From DASWOJ01 sp964242415 (GTDB lineage: Bacteria; Pseudomonadota; Alphaproteobacteria; Acetobacterales; Acetobacteraceae), in NCBI GenBank assembly GCA_964242415.1, contig CAXTAT010000007.1:124001-188000 (forward strand): a stretch of 64,000 bases of DNA, read 5' to 3'. Position 1 is the first letter of the stretch, and each line of letters starts with the position of its first letter. The notes under the pieces were generated by a model. That model ran no database searches. It was given only the letters and a program-made list of their open reading frames with translations, and was not told the origin of the DNA. A program made the translations under genes and the position numbers. Of this stretch, positions 6,535 through 14,781 are shown piece by piece.

Positions 6535-8034
6535 ATGGACGGCGGGGGCATCCCTCCGGTCACCGGGTCCGGCTGCCACGGCGGCCGGGATACCCTGGAC
6601 GCCGCCGCACGGGCCGCGGGCAAGAGCGCCACGATGGACCGGCTGATGGCCGACTACCCGCGCGGGCCGCACGACCAGCCGCAGAGCATGTGCCCGGCCT
6701 TCGGGGCGCTGCGTGTCGGCCTGCGGATGCGGCGGACGGCGACGATCCTGAGCGGCAGCGCGTGCTGCGTGTACGGCCTGACGTTCACCAGCCACTTCTA
6801 CGGGGCGCGGCGCAGCGTCGGCTACGTGCCGTTCAACTCGGAGACGCTGGTCAAAGGCCAACTCTACGAGGACATCCGCGACGCCGTGTACCAGACGGCC
6901 AAGCCCGCCGACTATGACGCCGTAGTGGTCATCAACCTGTGCGTGCCCACGGCGTCGGGCGTGCCGCTGGACCGGCTGCCGAAGGTGATCGACGGCGTGC
7001 GGATCATCGGCATCGACGTGCCGGGCTTCGGCGTGCCGACCCATGCGGAGGCAAAGGACGTGCTGGCCGGCGCCATGCTGCGCTATGCCCGCACCGAGGC
7101 TGAGCACGGCCCCGTCGCCCGTCCGCGCCAGCAAGCGGCCTTGCCGACCGTCGCCATGATCGGCGAGTTCTTCCCCGGCGACCCGCCTGGCGTTGGCGCG
7201 CTGCTGGCGCCGATGGGCCTGGCCCTGGCGCCGCAACTGCCGTCGCGTGAGTGGCGGGACCTGTATGCCGCGTTGGACTGCCAGGTGGCCGCGGCGGCGC
7301 ACCCGTTCTACACGGCGACGGTGCGGGAGTTCCGTGCCGCTGGGCGCCCCGTGGTGGGCAGCGCCCCGGTGGGCGTGGACGGCACCGCGGCTTGGCTGGA
7401 CGCCATCGGGGCTGCCGCCAACGTCCCGGCCGACAAGATCGACGCCGCCAAAGCCCGCGCCCTGCCGGCGATCCGCGCGGCGCTGGAGGCGAACCCGGTG
7501 CATGCCCGCATCACCGTGTCGGGCTACGAGGGATCGGAGCTGCTGGTGGCGCGGCTGCTGGTGGAGGCCGGGGCGGAGGTGCCCTACGTCGGCACCGCCT
7601 GCCCGCGCACCGAATGGAGCGACGCCGACCGCGAGTGGCTGCAGGCGCGCGGGGTGCATGTGCAGTACCGCGCCAGCCTGGAGCAGGACATGGCGGCGAT
7701 GCGCGACGTGCGGCCCGATCTGGCCGTGGGCACGACGCCGCTGGTGCAGGCGGCGAAGGAGTTGGGTATCCCGGCGCTGTACTTCACCAACATGGTGTCG
7801 GCGCGTCCGCTGTTCGGGGCGCCTGGCGCCGGAGCGCTGGCGGCGGTCGTTGCGGCGCAAATCGGCGGGGCCGGGCGGTTCAACCGCATGGTGGAGTTCT
7901 TCGAGGGCGTCGGGGCCGGCGCCACCGCGGGCTATGGCGGTACTGGCGTGCCAGTGGAGCCAGTCGGCGCCCGCGACCGCTACCGCCGCGCGCGCGAAGC
8001 CAAAGCCAAGGCCGTCGAAGCGATGGGGAGCTAG
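6535..8034 (+). CDS. bchY: Chlorophyllide a reductase subunit Y
   Basis: NifD-like catalytic subunit of chlorophyllide a oxidoreductase; with BchZ it reduces the B ring. It has 499 residues. Cysteines expected to bind the cluster lie in QSMCPAFGALRVGLRM and GSACCVYGLTFTSHFYGAR, then NLCVPTASGVP. The C-terminal half has SGYEGSELLVARLL and YFTNMVSARPLFG. ATG 6535 was preferred to GTG 6529, which overlaps the bchX stop. A family B repeat separates it from bchZ although both belong to one operon. Confidence 0.96.
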   Translation: MDGGGIPPVTGSGCHGGRDTLDAAARAAGKSATMDRLMADYPRGPHDQPQSMCPAFGALRVGLRMRRTATILSGSACCVYGLTFTSHFYGARRSVGYVPFNSETLVKGQLYEDIRDAVYQTAKPADYDAVVVINLCVPTASGVPLDRLPKVIDGVRIIGIDVPGFGVPTHAEAKDVLAGAMLRYARTEAEHGPVARPRQQAALPTVAMIGEFFPGDPPGVGALLAPMGLALAPQLPSREWRDLYAALDCQVAAAAHPFYTATVREFRAAGRPVVGSAPVGVDGTAAWLDAIGAAANVPADKIDAAKARALPAIRAALEANPVHARITVSGYEGSELLVARLLVEAGAEVPYVGTACPRTEWSDADREWLQARGVHVQYRASLEQDMAAMRDVRPDLAVGTTPLVQAAKELGIPALYFTNMVSARPLFGAPGAGALAAVVAAQIGGAGRFNRMVEFFEGVGAGATAGYGGTGVPVEPVGARDRYRRAREAKAKAVEAMGS

Positions 8035-8048
8035 GGGATGGTTGATTT

Positions 8049-8191
8049 CTTCTCCCTTTCCCTCCGGGAGAGGGCCGGGGTGAGGGAGGCGGCAAGCGCG
8101 GTCCCGTCTCGGCCTGGCGCTGTCACGTCCGGCACCGCCCTCCCGGCTTCCCTCACCCCGGCCCTCTCCCGGAGGGAGAGGGGGCAGCCAG
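8049..8191. repeat. Family B palindromic repeat, copy 1, inside the bch operon
   Basis: Left arm TTCCCTCCGGGAGAGGGCCGG plus GTGAGGG, right arm CCTCACCCCGGCCCTCTCCC. The arms are near-perfect inverted copies around a central GCAAGCGCGGT...CCCGGCTTC segment, so mRNA between bchY and bchZ can fold into a very long hairpin. Confidence 0.85.
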
Positions 8192-8219
8192 CAGCATCCC
8201 TTCCATCCGGACCCCGCCC

Positions 8220-9692
8220 ATGCTGATCCAGGACCATGACCGTGCCGGCGGCTACTGGGGCGCCGTGTATGCCTTCACCGCCATACGCGGCCTGCGCGTG
8301 GTGATCGACGGCCCCGTCGGCTGCGAGAACCTGCCCGTCACCGCCGTGCTGCACTACACCGACGGCCTGCCCCCGCACGAGCTGCCCGTCGTCGTCACCG
8401 GCCTCAGCGAGGATAACCTCAGCTCCACCGGCACCGAGGGCGCGCTCCGCCAGGCCGCGGCCAGCGGGGACCAGGACATGCCATCGGTGGTGGTCACCGG
8501 CAGCATCGCCGAGATGATCGGCGGCGGCGTCACCCCGGAGGGCAGCAACCTGCTGCGCTTCATTCCCCGCACCATCGACGAGGACCAGTGGCAGGCCGCC
8601 GACCGCGCCATCTACTGGCTGTGGTCCGAGTTCGGCGCCAAGAAGGCGAAGAAGCCCAAGCCCCGCGCACCCATTGGGGAAAGGGCGGGCGCCAAGCCCC
8701 GCGTCAACATCATCGGCCCCATCTACGGCACCTTCAACATGCCGTCCGACCTGGCCGAGATCCGCCGCCTGGTGGAAGGCATCGGCTGCGAGATCAACCT
8801 GGTGTTCCCCCTGGGGTCCCACATCGAGGACATCGCCCGCCTGCCCGACGCCGACGTGAACATCTGCATGTACCGCGAGTTCGGCCGCGGCCTGTGCGAG
8901 GAGCTGGACCGCCCATACCTGCAGGCCCCCATCGGCGTGTTCGCCACCACCAATTTCCTGCGCAAGCTGGGCGAGCTGACGGGCCTCGACCCCGAGCCGT
9001 TCATCGCCGCCGAGAAGCACACCACGATCAAGCCGATCTGGGACCTGTGGCGCAGCGTCACGCAGGACTTCTTCGCCACCGCCAGCTTTGCCGTCGTCGC
9101 CACCGACACCTACGCCCGCGGCATACGCGGCTTCATGGAGGGCGAGCTGGGCATCCCCTGCACCTTTAGCTTCAGCCGCACCGCTGGCAGCAAGCCGGAC
9201 AACGCCGCCGTCCGCAAGGCGATGAAGGAGACCCCGCCGTTCATCCTGTACGGCTCGTTCAACGAGCGGATGTATGCGGCCGAGCAGGGCGCGCGGTGCA
9301 TGTACATCCCCGCCAGCTTCCCCGGCGCCGTGATCCGCCGGGCCACGGGCACACCGTTCATGGGCTACGCCGGGGCGACGTACCTGGTGCAGGAGTTCTG
9401 CAACGCCCTGTTCGACGCCCTGTTCCACATCCTGCCGCTGGGCACGGAGATGGATAAGGTCGATCCGACGCCGGTCCGCGCCGAGGCCTGGAACACCGAC
9501 CCCTGGGACGAGGACGCGGTGGCCGCGCTGGACGCGCACGTCGAGCGCCAACCCTTCCTGGTCCGCATCAGCGCCGCCAAGCGCGCCCGCGACCGGGTGG
9601 AGCGCGACGCCCGCAATGCGCAGGAGGGCCGCATCACCGCCCAGCGCGTGACGGCATCGCTGCACGAAATGGCGGGAGGGCTGGCCGCATGA
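8220..9692 (+). CDS. bchZ: Chlorophyllide a reductase subunit Z
   Basis: NifK-like catalytic subunit, 490 residues, partner of BchY. The opening MLIQDHDRAGGYWGAVYAF and IDGPVGCENLPVTAVLHYTDGLPPHELPVVVTGLSEDNL are diagnostic, with the cluster-ligand Cys in PVGCEN. The C-terminal BchB/Z-type tail around AAKRARDRVERDARNAQ is present. It lies 185 bp after bchY because of the repeat insertion and leads directly into the puf genes. Confidence 0.96.
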   Translation: MLIQDHDRAGGYWGAVYAFTAIRGLRVVIDGPVGCENLPVTAVLHYTDGLPPHELPVVVTGLSEDNLSSTGTEGALRQAAASGDQDMPSVVVTGSIAEMIGGGVTPEGSNLLRFIPRTIDEDQWQAADRAIYWLWSEFGAKKAKKPKPRAPIGERAGAKPRVNIIGPIYGTFNMPSDLAEIRRLVEGIGCEINLVFPLGSHIEDIARLPDADVNICMYREFGRGLCEELDRPYLQAPIGVFATTNFLRKLGELTGLDPEPFIAAEKHTTIKPIWDLWRSVTQDFFATASFAVVATDTYARGIRGFMEGELGIPCTFSFSRTAGSKPDNAAVRKAMKETPPFILYGSFNERMYAAEQGARCMYIPASFPGAVIRRATGTPFMGYAGATYLVQEFCNALFDALFHILPLGTEMDKVDPTPVRAEAWNTDPWDEDAVAALDAHVERQPFLVRISAAKRARDRVERDARNAQEGRITAQRVTASLHEMAGGLAA

Positions 9693-9714
9693 GCGCCGCC
9701 CTCCCCGGAGGTCT

Positions 9715-9732
9715 GGCCGGGGTTCCCCGGCC
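9715..9732. promoter_or_regulatory. GC hairpin in the pufB leader
   Basis: Perfect 8-bp arms GGCCGGGG / CCCCGGCC with a two-base centre, in the 123-bp bchZ-pufB gap. It may protect or mark a processed 5' end of puf mRNA. No pufQ-like reading frame was seen in the gap. Confidence 0.5.
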
Positions 9733-9815
9733 GGCGCGTGGCCCCGGCGGTTGCCGAGGCAAGGACCCAGCCGCACGGGGCGTGTGCGGCGACCACAGAG
9801 GGAGGCCAACCAACC

Positions 9816-10037
9816 ATGTCTGACACAGCCATGCGCGGCAATTCCAGCTCGGGATTGACCGACAGCGAAGCCCGCGAGTTCCACAGCATCTTCGTCACCA
9901 GCTTCATCGCGTTCACCGCCATCGCGATCGTTGCGCACATCCTGGTCTGGAGCTGGCGCCCGTGGCTGCCCGGCCCCAACGGCTACAGGACCGGGATGCT
10001 CGACAGCCTGCACGTTCTCACGACCCTTCTGACCTAA
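9816..10037 (+). CDS. pufB: Light-harvesting 1 (core antenna) beta polypeptide
   Basis: Single-span antenna protein of 73 residues that binds bacteriochlorophyll in the LH1 ring. SGLTDSEAREFHSIFVTSF is the cytoplasmic N-terminus. The BChl-binding His is in AIAIVAHILVW, and WRPWLPG closes the membrane segment. The tail beyond WRPWLPG (about 20 residues) is longer than in many LH1 beta chains. A GGAGG ribosome-binding site lies before the ATG. Confidence 0.95.
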   Translation: MSDTAMRGNSSSGLTDSEAREFHSIFVTSFIAFTAIAIVAHILVWSWRPWLPGPNGYRTGMLDSLHVLTTLLT

Positions 10038-10051
10038 AGGAGCACCGCATC

Positions 10052-10243
10052 ATGTGGCGCGTTTGGCTGCTGTTCGATCCCCGCCGGGTGCTGGTTGCCC
10101 TGTCGGTGTTCCTGTTTGTCCTGGCCCTGCTGATCCACTTCATCCTGCTCAGCACCAGCCGCTTCAACTGGCTGGAAGGCCCCGTGCGCGGCGTCGGCGC
10201 CGTGCAGCAACTGGCGCCGCTGCCGTCCGCAGCGCCGCGATAA
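10052..10243 (+). CDS. pufA: Light-harvesting 1 alpha polypeptide
   Basis: 63 residues. MWRVWLLFDPRRVLVALSVFLFVLALLIHFILLSTSRFNWLEG is a classic LH1 alpha, with the BChl-binding His in LLIHFILLS and the RFNWL end. AAAGGAG lies 9 bp before the ATG. It partners PufB in the core antenna. A stable hairpin follows in the 67-bp gap before pufL. Confidence 0.96.
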   Translation: MWRVWLLFDPRRVLVALSVFLFVLALLIHFILLSTSRFNWLEGPVRGVGAVQQLAPLPSAAPR

Positions 10244-10250
10244 CCCTGGC

Positions 10251-10284
10251 CGCGGACAGGGCGGGGCGACCCGTTCTGTCCGCG
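10251..10284 (+). promoter_or_regulatory. Intercistronic stem-loop between pufA and pufL
   Basis: Arms CGCGGACAG (10251-10259) and CTGTCCGCG (10276-10284) give a 9-bp perfect stem with a 16-nt loop. In other purple bacteria a hairpin here stabilises the upstream pufBA segment and sets the antenna to reaction-centre ratio. The same role here is inferred. Confidence 0.7.
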
Positions 10285-10310
10285 CCACCTTACCAGGAGG
10301 AGCACCCGCC

Positions 10311-11135
10311 ATGGCGATGATGAGCTTCGAGGCTAAATACCGCGTCCGCGGCGGGACACTCGTCGGCGGCGACCTGTTCGATTTCTGGGTCGGCGCGTTC
10401 TACGTCGGCTTTTTCGGCGTCACCACGATGTTCTTCACCGTGCTGGGAACGGCGCTGATCATTTACGGCGCGGCCATTGGACCCACCTGGAACCTCTGGC
10501 AGATCAACATCGCGCCGCCCGACTTGTCCTATGGCCTTGGCTTCGCGCCAATGCGGGAGGGCGGGCTGTGGCAGGTCATCACCATCTGCGCCGTCGGCGC
10601 CTTCGTGTCGTGGATGCTGCGCCAAGTTGAAATCACCCGGAAGCTCGGCATGGGCTACCATGTGCCGTTCGCGTTCAGCGTGGCGATCTTCGCCTACATC
10701 GCACTTGAGGTGATCCGGCCTGTGCTGATGGGCGCCTGGGGACATGGCTTCCCGTACGGCATCCTCAGCCACCTCGATTGGGTCAGCAACACCGGCTACC
10801 AATACCTGCACTTCCACTACAACCCGGCGCACATGCTGGCGGTGACGTTCTTCTTCACCACGACGCTCGCGCTGTCGCTGCACGGAGCACTCGTGCTGTC
10901 GGCGGCGAACCCCGGCAAGGGCCAGGTGATGAAGACCGCCGAGCACGAGAACACCTTCTTCCGCGACACCATCGGCTGGTCCATCGGCACGCTGGGCATC
11001 CACCGGCTCGGCCTGTTCCTGGCCTTGAGCGCCGGGTTCTGGAGTGCGGTGTGCATCATCATCAGCGGCCCGTTCTGGACCCGCGGCTGGCCCGAGTGGT
11101 GGGGCTGGTGGCTCAACCTGCCGATCTGGAAGTAA
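10311..11135 (+). CDS. pufL: Photosynthetic reaction centre L subunit
   Basis: 274 residues, five transmembrane helices. ALSFERKY-type start (AMMSFEAKYRVRGGTLVGGDLFDFW). Without the initiator Met the ligand histidines fall at the standard positions: L153 (accessory BChl), L173 (special pair), L190 and L230 (non-haem iron). L168 His, which hydrogen-bonds to P, is also present. An AGGAGG site precedes the ATG. It is followed by pufM and pufC. Confidence 0.98.
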   Translation: MAMMSFEAKYRVRGGTLVGGDLFDFWVGAFYVGFFGVTTMFFTVLGTALIIYGAAIGPTWNLWQINIAPPDLSYGLGFAPMREGGLWQVITICAVGAFVSWMLRQVEITRKLGMGYHVPFAFSVAIFAYIALEVIRPVLMGAWGHGFPYGILSHLDWVSNTGYQYLHFHYNPAHMLAVTFFFTTTLALSLHGALVLSAANPGKGQVMKTAEHENTFFRDTIGWSIGTLGIHRLGLFLALSAGFWSAVCIIISGPFWTRGWPEWWGWWLNLPIWK

Positions 11136-11160
11136 GCGGCGAGAAAGGAGGAAACGAGAA

Positions 11161-12144
11161 ATGGCTGAGTATCAAAACATCTTCACCCGCGTGCAGGTCC
11201 GCGGCCCCGTCTATGCCGGCGTGCCGGTGACGGCGACAAGCTGGACCCGGTCGGGCAAGCCCTTCTACATCCACCTGTTCGGCGTGCTCGGCGATGCGCA
11301 GGTGGGGCCGATCTACCTGGGCATCACCGGCATCGCGTCGATCATCTGCGGCTTCATCGCCTTCGAGATCATCGGCCTCAATATGTGGGCGTCGGTCGAT
11401 TGGGACATCGTGCAGTTCTTCCGCCAGCTTTTCTGGCTGGCATTGGAGCCGCCTGCGCCGGCTTATGGCCTGAGCATCCCGCCATTGGCGGAGGGCGGCT
11501 GGTGGCTGATGGCCGGGTTCTTCCTCACGGCCAGCATCCTGCTGTGGTGGGTGCGGGTTTATCAGCGGGCCAAAAGCCTGGGGATGGGCAGCCACACCGC
11601 CTGGGCATTCGGCGCGGCGATCTGGCTCTACCTGGTGCTGGGCTTCATCCGGCCGATCCTGATGGGGTCCTGGGCGGAGGCGGTGCCGTTCGGCATCTTC
11701 CCGCACCTCGACTGGACGGCGGCGTTCTCCATTCGCTACGGCAACCTGTTCTATAACCCGTTCCACATGCTCAGCATCGTGTTCCTGTACGGCTCGACGC
11801 TGCTGTTCGCCATGCATGCCTCGACGGTGCTCGCCATCAGCCGGTTCGGCGGCGAGCGCGAGCTGGAGCAGATCGCCGACCGCGGCACCGCATTCGAGCG
11901 CGGCGCGTTGTTTTGGCGCTGGACGATGGGCTGGTGCGCCTCGGCCGAAAGCATCCACCGCTGGGCTTGGTGGTTCGCTATCCTGACGCCCATCACCGGC
12001 GGCATCGGCATCCTGCTGACCGGAACGGTTGTGGACAACTGGTATATGTGGGGCGTCAAGCATGGTATAGCGGCGCAGTATCCCCTTGTATGGGGCGATG
12101 TGGTGGACCCGTCGTTGAGCGTCCCCCCGGGAGGTGTGAAATGA
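11161..12144 (+). CDS. pufM: Photosynthetic reaction centre M subunit
   Basis: 327 residues with the standard five-helix core. Key residues keep Rhodobacter numbering exactly: His182 (accessory BChl), His202 (special pair), His219, Glu234 and His266 (non-haem iron), Tyr210 and Leu214. The C-terminus extends to position 327 past the fifth helix, as in species whose reaction centre carries a bound cytochrome. GGAGG lies upstream of ATG 11161. The stop overlaps the pufC start. Confidence 0.98.
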   Translation: MAEYQNIFTRVQVRGPVYAGVPVTATSWTRSGKPFYIHLFGVLGDAQVGPIYLGITGIASIICGFIAFEIIGLNMWASVDWDIVQFFRQLFWLALEPPAPAYGLSIPPLAEGGWWLMAGFFLTASILLWWVRVYQRAKSLGMGSHTAWAFGAAIWLYLVLGFIRPILMGSWAEAVPFGIFPHLDWTAAFSIRYGNLFYNPFHMLSIVFLYGSTLLFAMHASTVLAISRFGGERELEQIADRGTAFERGALFWRWTMGWCASAESIHRWAWWFAILTPITGGIGILLTGTVVDNWYMWGVKHGIAAQYPLVWGDVVDPSLSVPPGGVK

Positions 12145-13268
12145 TCCCAGGTTTGAAGCTGGGGCTGGGCATCGTCGGCGCGGTCGTGGCGTCGCTGCTG
12201 GGCCTGGCGATGATCAGCCAGTTCGAGACGCCGGGCCAGATCACGGTGCAGCGCGGCTATCGCGGCGTGGCGATGGAGACCAACTACAACCCGAAGCAGC
12301 TCGTGAGCTACCTGGAGGCGAACCAGGTGCCGAAGTCGCTGCCGCAACTGCCGGCGACGGGGCCGAAGGCGGGGCAGGTGTACAAGAATGTGCTGGTGCT
12401 GGGCGACCTCAGCGTCGGCCAGTTCACCCGGCTGATGGTGTCGCTCACGGCCTGGGTGGCGCCGAAGCAGGGCTGCGCGTACTGCCACAACACCAACAAC
12501 ATGGCCGAGGATACCTATTACACCAAGATCGTGTCCCGCCGCATGATCCAGATGACGCAGAACATCAACGCCAATTGGCAGTCGCATGTCGCCCCGGCGG
12601 GGGTCACCTGCTACACCTGCCACCGCGGCAACAACGTGCCGAGCTACATCTGGTACAAGGACCCGGGGCCGCGCGACCAGGGCGGCGTGCTTGAGGTGGC
12701 GATGGGCAAGAACCTCGCCAATGCCAGCGCGGGGGACTCCAGCCTGCCGCGGGACCCGTTCACCCCGATGCTGGAGGGCGACTATCCGATCCGCCAGCAG
12801 GGCGAGACGGCGCTGCCGGACGGCAACCGGCACTCCATCAAGGAAACCGATTGGACGTATGCACTGATGATCCACTTCTCGCAGTCGTTGGGGGTCAACT
12901 GCACGTATTGCCACAACAGCCGGGCGTTCGGCGATTGGTCGCAGAGCACGCCGCAGCGGGTGGTGGCGTGGCATGGCATCCGGATGGTGCGGGACCTGAA
13001 CAACAACTACCTGGACCCGCTGCACCCGGTTTGGCCGGCGGCACGGCTGGGACCGACCGGGGACAGCCCGAAGCTGGCCTGCGCCACTTGCCACCAGGGC
13101 GTGTTCAAGCCGCTGTACGGCGTGAACATGGTCGATGCCTTCCCGGAGCTGAAGGCGGTGGGGCAGGAGAACGGGCTGGTGCAAACAAGCCTGGATGTCG
13201 TGAATCCCGGGATGTTCCCGGTTGGTGCGACGGCTACGCCGATGATGGGGCCGACGCCGACCAACTAG
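12141..13268 (+). CDS. pufC: Reaction-centre tetraheme cytochrome c subunit
   Basis: Re-reduces the photo-oxidised special pair from the periplasmic side. It has 375 residues and four CxxCH sites: C112-H116, C157-H161, C254-H258 and C314-H318. An N-terminal membrane segment (residues 7-25) lacks a lipobox cysteine, so anchoring is by the helix rather than a lipid. The start overlaps the pufM stop (ATGA). A strong terminator follows. Confidence 0.97.
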   Translation: MIPGLKLGLGIVGAVVASLLGLAMISQFETPGQITVQRGYRGVAMETNYNPKQLVSYLEANQVPKSLPQLPATGPKAGQVYKNVLVLGDLSVGQFTRLMVSLTAWVAPKQGCAYCHNTNNMAEDTYYTKIVSRRMIQMTQNINANWQSHVAPAGVTCYTCHRGNNVPSYIWYKDPGPRDQGGVLEVAMGKNLANASAGDSSLPRDPFTPMLEGDYPIRQQGETALPDGNRHSIKETDWTYALMIHFSQSLGVNCTYCHNSRAFGDWSQSTPQRVVAWHGIRMVRDLNNNYLDPLHPVWPAARLGPTGDSPKLACATCHQGVFKPLYGVNMVDAFPELKAVGQENGLVQTSLDVVNPGMFPVGATATPMMGPTPTN

Positions 13269-13291
13269 CCGTTCGCTGGAAGTGGCTGAGA

Positions 13292-13321
13292 GGGGCTTGG
13301 TCGGAGACCAGGCCCCTTTTT
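13292..13321 (+). terminator. Rho-independent terminator of the puf operon
   Basis: GGGGCTTGGTC / GACCAGGCCCC stem of 11 bp with one G-T pair and a 3-nt loop, followed by TTTTT, 24 bp after the pufC stop. Confidence 0.9.
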
Positions 13322-13470
13322 CGTGCGCGCATGGCGCCGCGGGTTGACCGCCATGCAACCCTCCCCACCCTTAGCCGTAGGTTCATAGATATTCATGGGC
13401 TTGCGGTGCGGGATGGGTGGTGTAATCCCCGTCGGCATCCGGCCCAGCGAGACAGAGAGGATTGCGTCGT

Positions 13471-14481
13471 ATGGACAATTTGGAGGTCAACAAGGCTGTT
13501 GCCGCCGTGCTGATCGCAGGGATCGCCTTCATGGGGTCCGGCTTGATCAGCGAGGCGCTGGTGCATCCGCATCAGCTTGATAAGACCGTCATCAAGATCG
13601 ACCTGCCTGATGCGGCGGGTCCGAAGGTCGCCGCCGCTGCGCCGGAGGAGCCGATCGCGGCTCTGCTGGTGTCGGCCGACGCCGGGCGCGGCGAGGCCGG
13701 GGTGAAGGCGCAGGGGTGCGTGAGCTGCCATAGCTTCAACGAGGGCGGCAAGGCGGGCGTTGGCCCAAACTTGTATGGCGTGCTCGGCGCGCCGCACGGC
13801 CATATGGAGGGATATTCCTACTCCAATGCCATCAAGGCGAAGGCCGGCCCGTGGACCTATGACGAGCTGAATTCCTGGCTGCTGAAGCCCAGCGCCTACG
13901 CCCCTGGCACCAAGATGAGCTATGCCGGCCTGACGGACGAGCACAAGCGGGCGGACATCATCGCCTACTTGCGTTCGCTGTCGCATGACCCGGAGGCGCT
14001 GCCGCCCCCGCCGGCCAAGACCGCCAGCGCCGCGCCGGCTGCGACGGCGGTTTCGGCTAGTGCCGCCGCGCCGCCGCCGGCTGGTGCTGCTGCGCCTGCC
14101 GCGGCCACCGGCAATGACGCTGTGGTGTTGCTGGCCTCCGCCAGTCCGGATGCCGGCAAAACCGACACGATGAAGCTGGGCTGCATCGCGTGCCATAGCT
14201 TCAACGAGGGCGGCAAGGCCGGGCTTGGGCCGAACCTGTATAACGTCGTCAATGGCCCGCATGCCCATATGGAGGGGTATTCCTACTCCGCCGCGCTGAA
14301 GGCGAAGGAGGGGCCGTGGACCTATGCGGAGCTGGACAAGTGGCTGCTGAAGCCCAGCGCCTATGCGCCCGGCACCAAGATGAGCTTTGCCGGGATTGCC
14401 GATCCGAAGGTGCGGGCGGATGTAATCAGCTATCTGCGCTCGTTGTCCTCCGACCCGGCGCCGCTGCCTGCCACCAACTGA
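13471..14481 (+). CDS. Membrane-anchored di-heme cytochrome c with two duplicated class I domains
   Basis: 336 residues. Residues 9-28 form an uncleaved-looking membrane anchor, followed by two near-identical cytochrome c domains joined by a Pro/Ala linker (about 178-212). The haem sites are C83VSCH87 and C238IACH242, and the axial methionines are probably in PGTKMS (Met149 and Met304). The domains share long blocks (CHSFNEGGKAG, HMEGYSYS, WLLKPSAYAPGTKMS), so this is a recent internal duplication. The layout resembles a cytochrome c-y / membrane c2 electron carrier. Its place directly after pufC suggests a donor to the tetraheme subunit or a link from the bc1 complex (inference). ATG 13471 was chosen after the AGAGAGG site. 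Confidence 0.88.
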   Translation: MDNLEVNKAVAAVLIAGIAFMGSGLISEALVHPHQLDKTVIKIDLPDAAGPKVAAAAPEEPIAALLVSADAGRGEAGVKAQGCVSCHSFNEGGKAGVGPNLYGVLGAPHGHMEGYSYSNAIKAKAGPWTYDELNSWLLKPSAYAPGTKMSYAGLTDEHKRADIIAYLRSLSHDPEALPPPPAKTASAAPAATAVSASAAAPPPAGAAAPAAATGNDAVVLLASASPDAGKTDTMKLGCIACHSFNEGGKAGLGPNLYNVVNGPHAHMEGYSYSAALKAKEGPWTYAELDKWLLKPSAYAPGTKMSFAGIADPKVRADVISYLRSLSSDPAPLPATN

Positions 14482-14536
14482 CCTTCTCCCCCTGCGGTAA
14501 GGGCGATCGTGCGCGGTATCCATAATGATCTCCCCT

Positions 14537-14680
14537 GCTCCCTCTCCCCGCTTCGGGAGAGGGTTGAGGTGAGGGGGTCTTGAGGCGCAGAACTCCTGGG
14601 CCAAACAGCCCGGTCGTGAGTGGCGCGGGGTGAGCAAGACCCCCTCATCCCGGCCCTCTCCCGAAGTGGGAGAGGGAGCA
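14537..14680. repeat. Family B repeat, copy 2
   Basis: GCTCCCTCTCCCC...GAGGGGGTCTTG at the left and CAAGACCCCCTCA...CCCTCTCCCGAAGTGGGAGAGGGAGC at the right: nested inverted repeats. It fills most of the 300-bp gap between the cytochrome and the methyltransferase genes. Confidence 0.85.
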
Positions 14681-14781
14681 GAGGAGAGGCTATACCGTCC
14701 TCTAGATGCATATCCCCATTGGTGGCAGCAACTTTTGACTACCAGTTGACCTGACGCACCAGCAATTCCAAGCACGCCCGG

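Noticed and set aside
9693..9815. pufQ between bchZ and pufB
   Set aside because: The 123-bp gap has no frame long enough and holds a hairpin.
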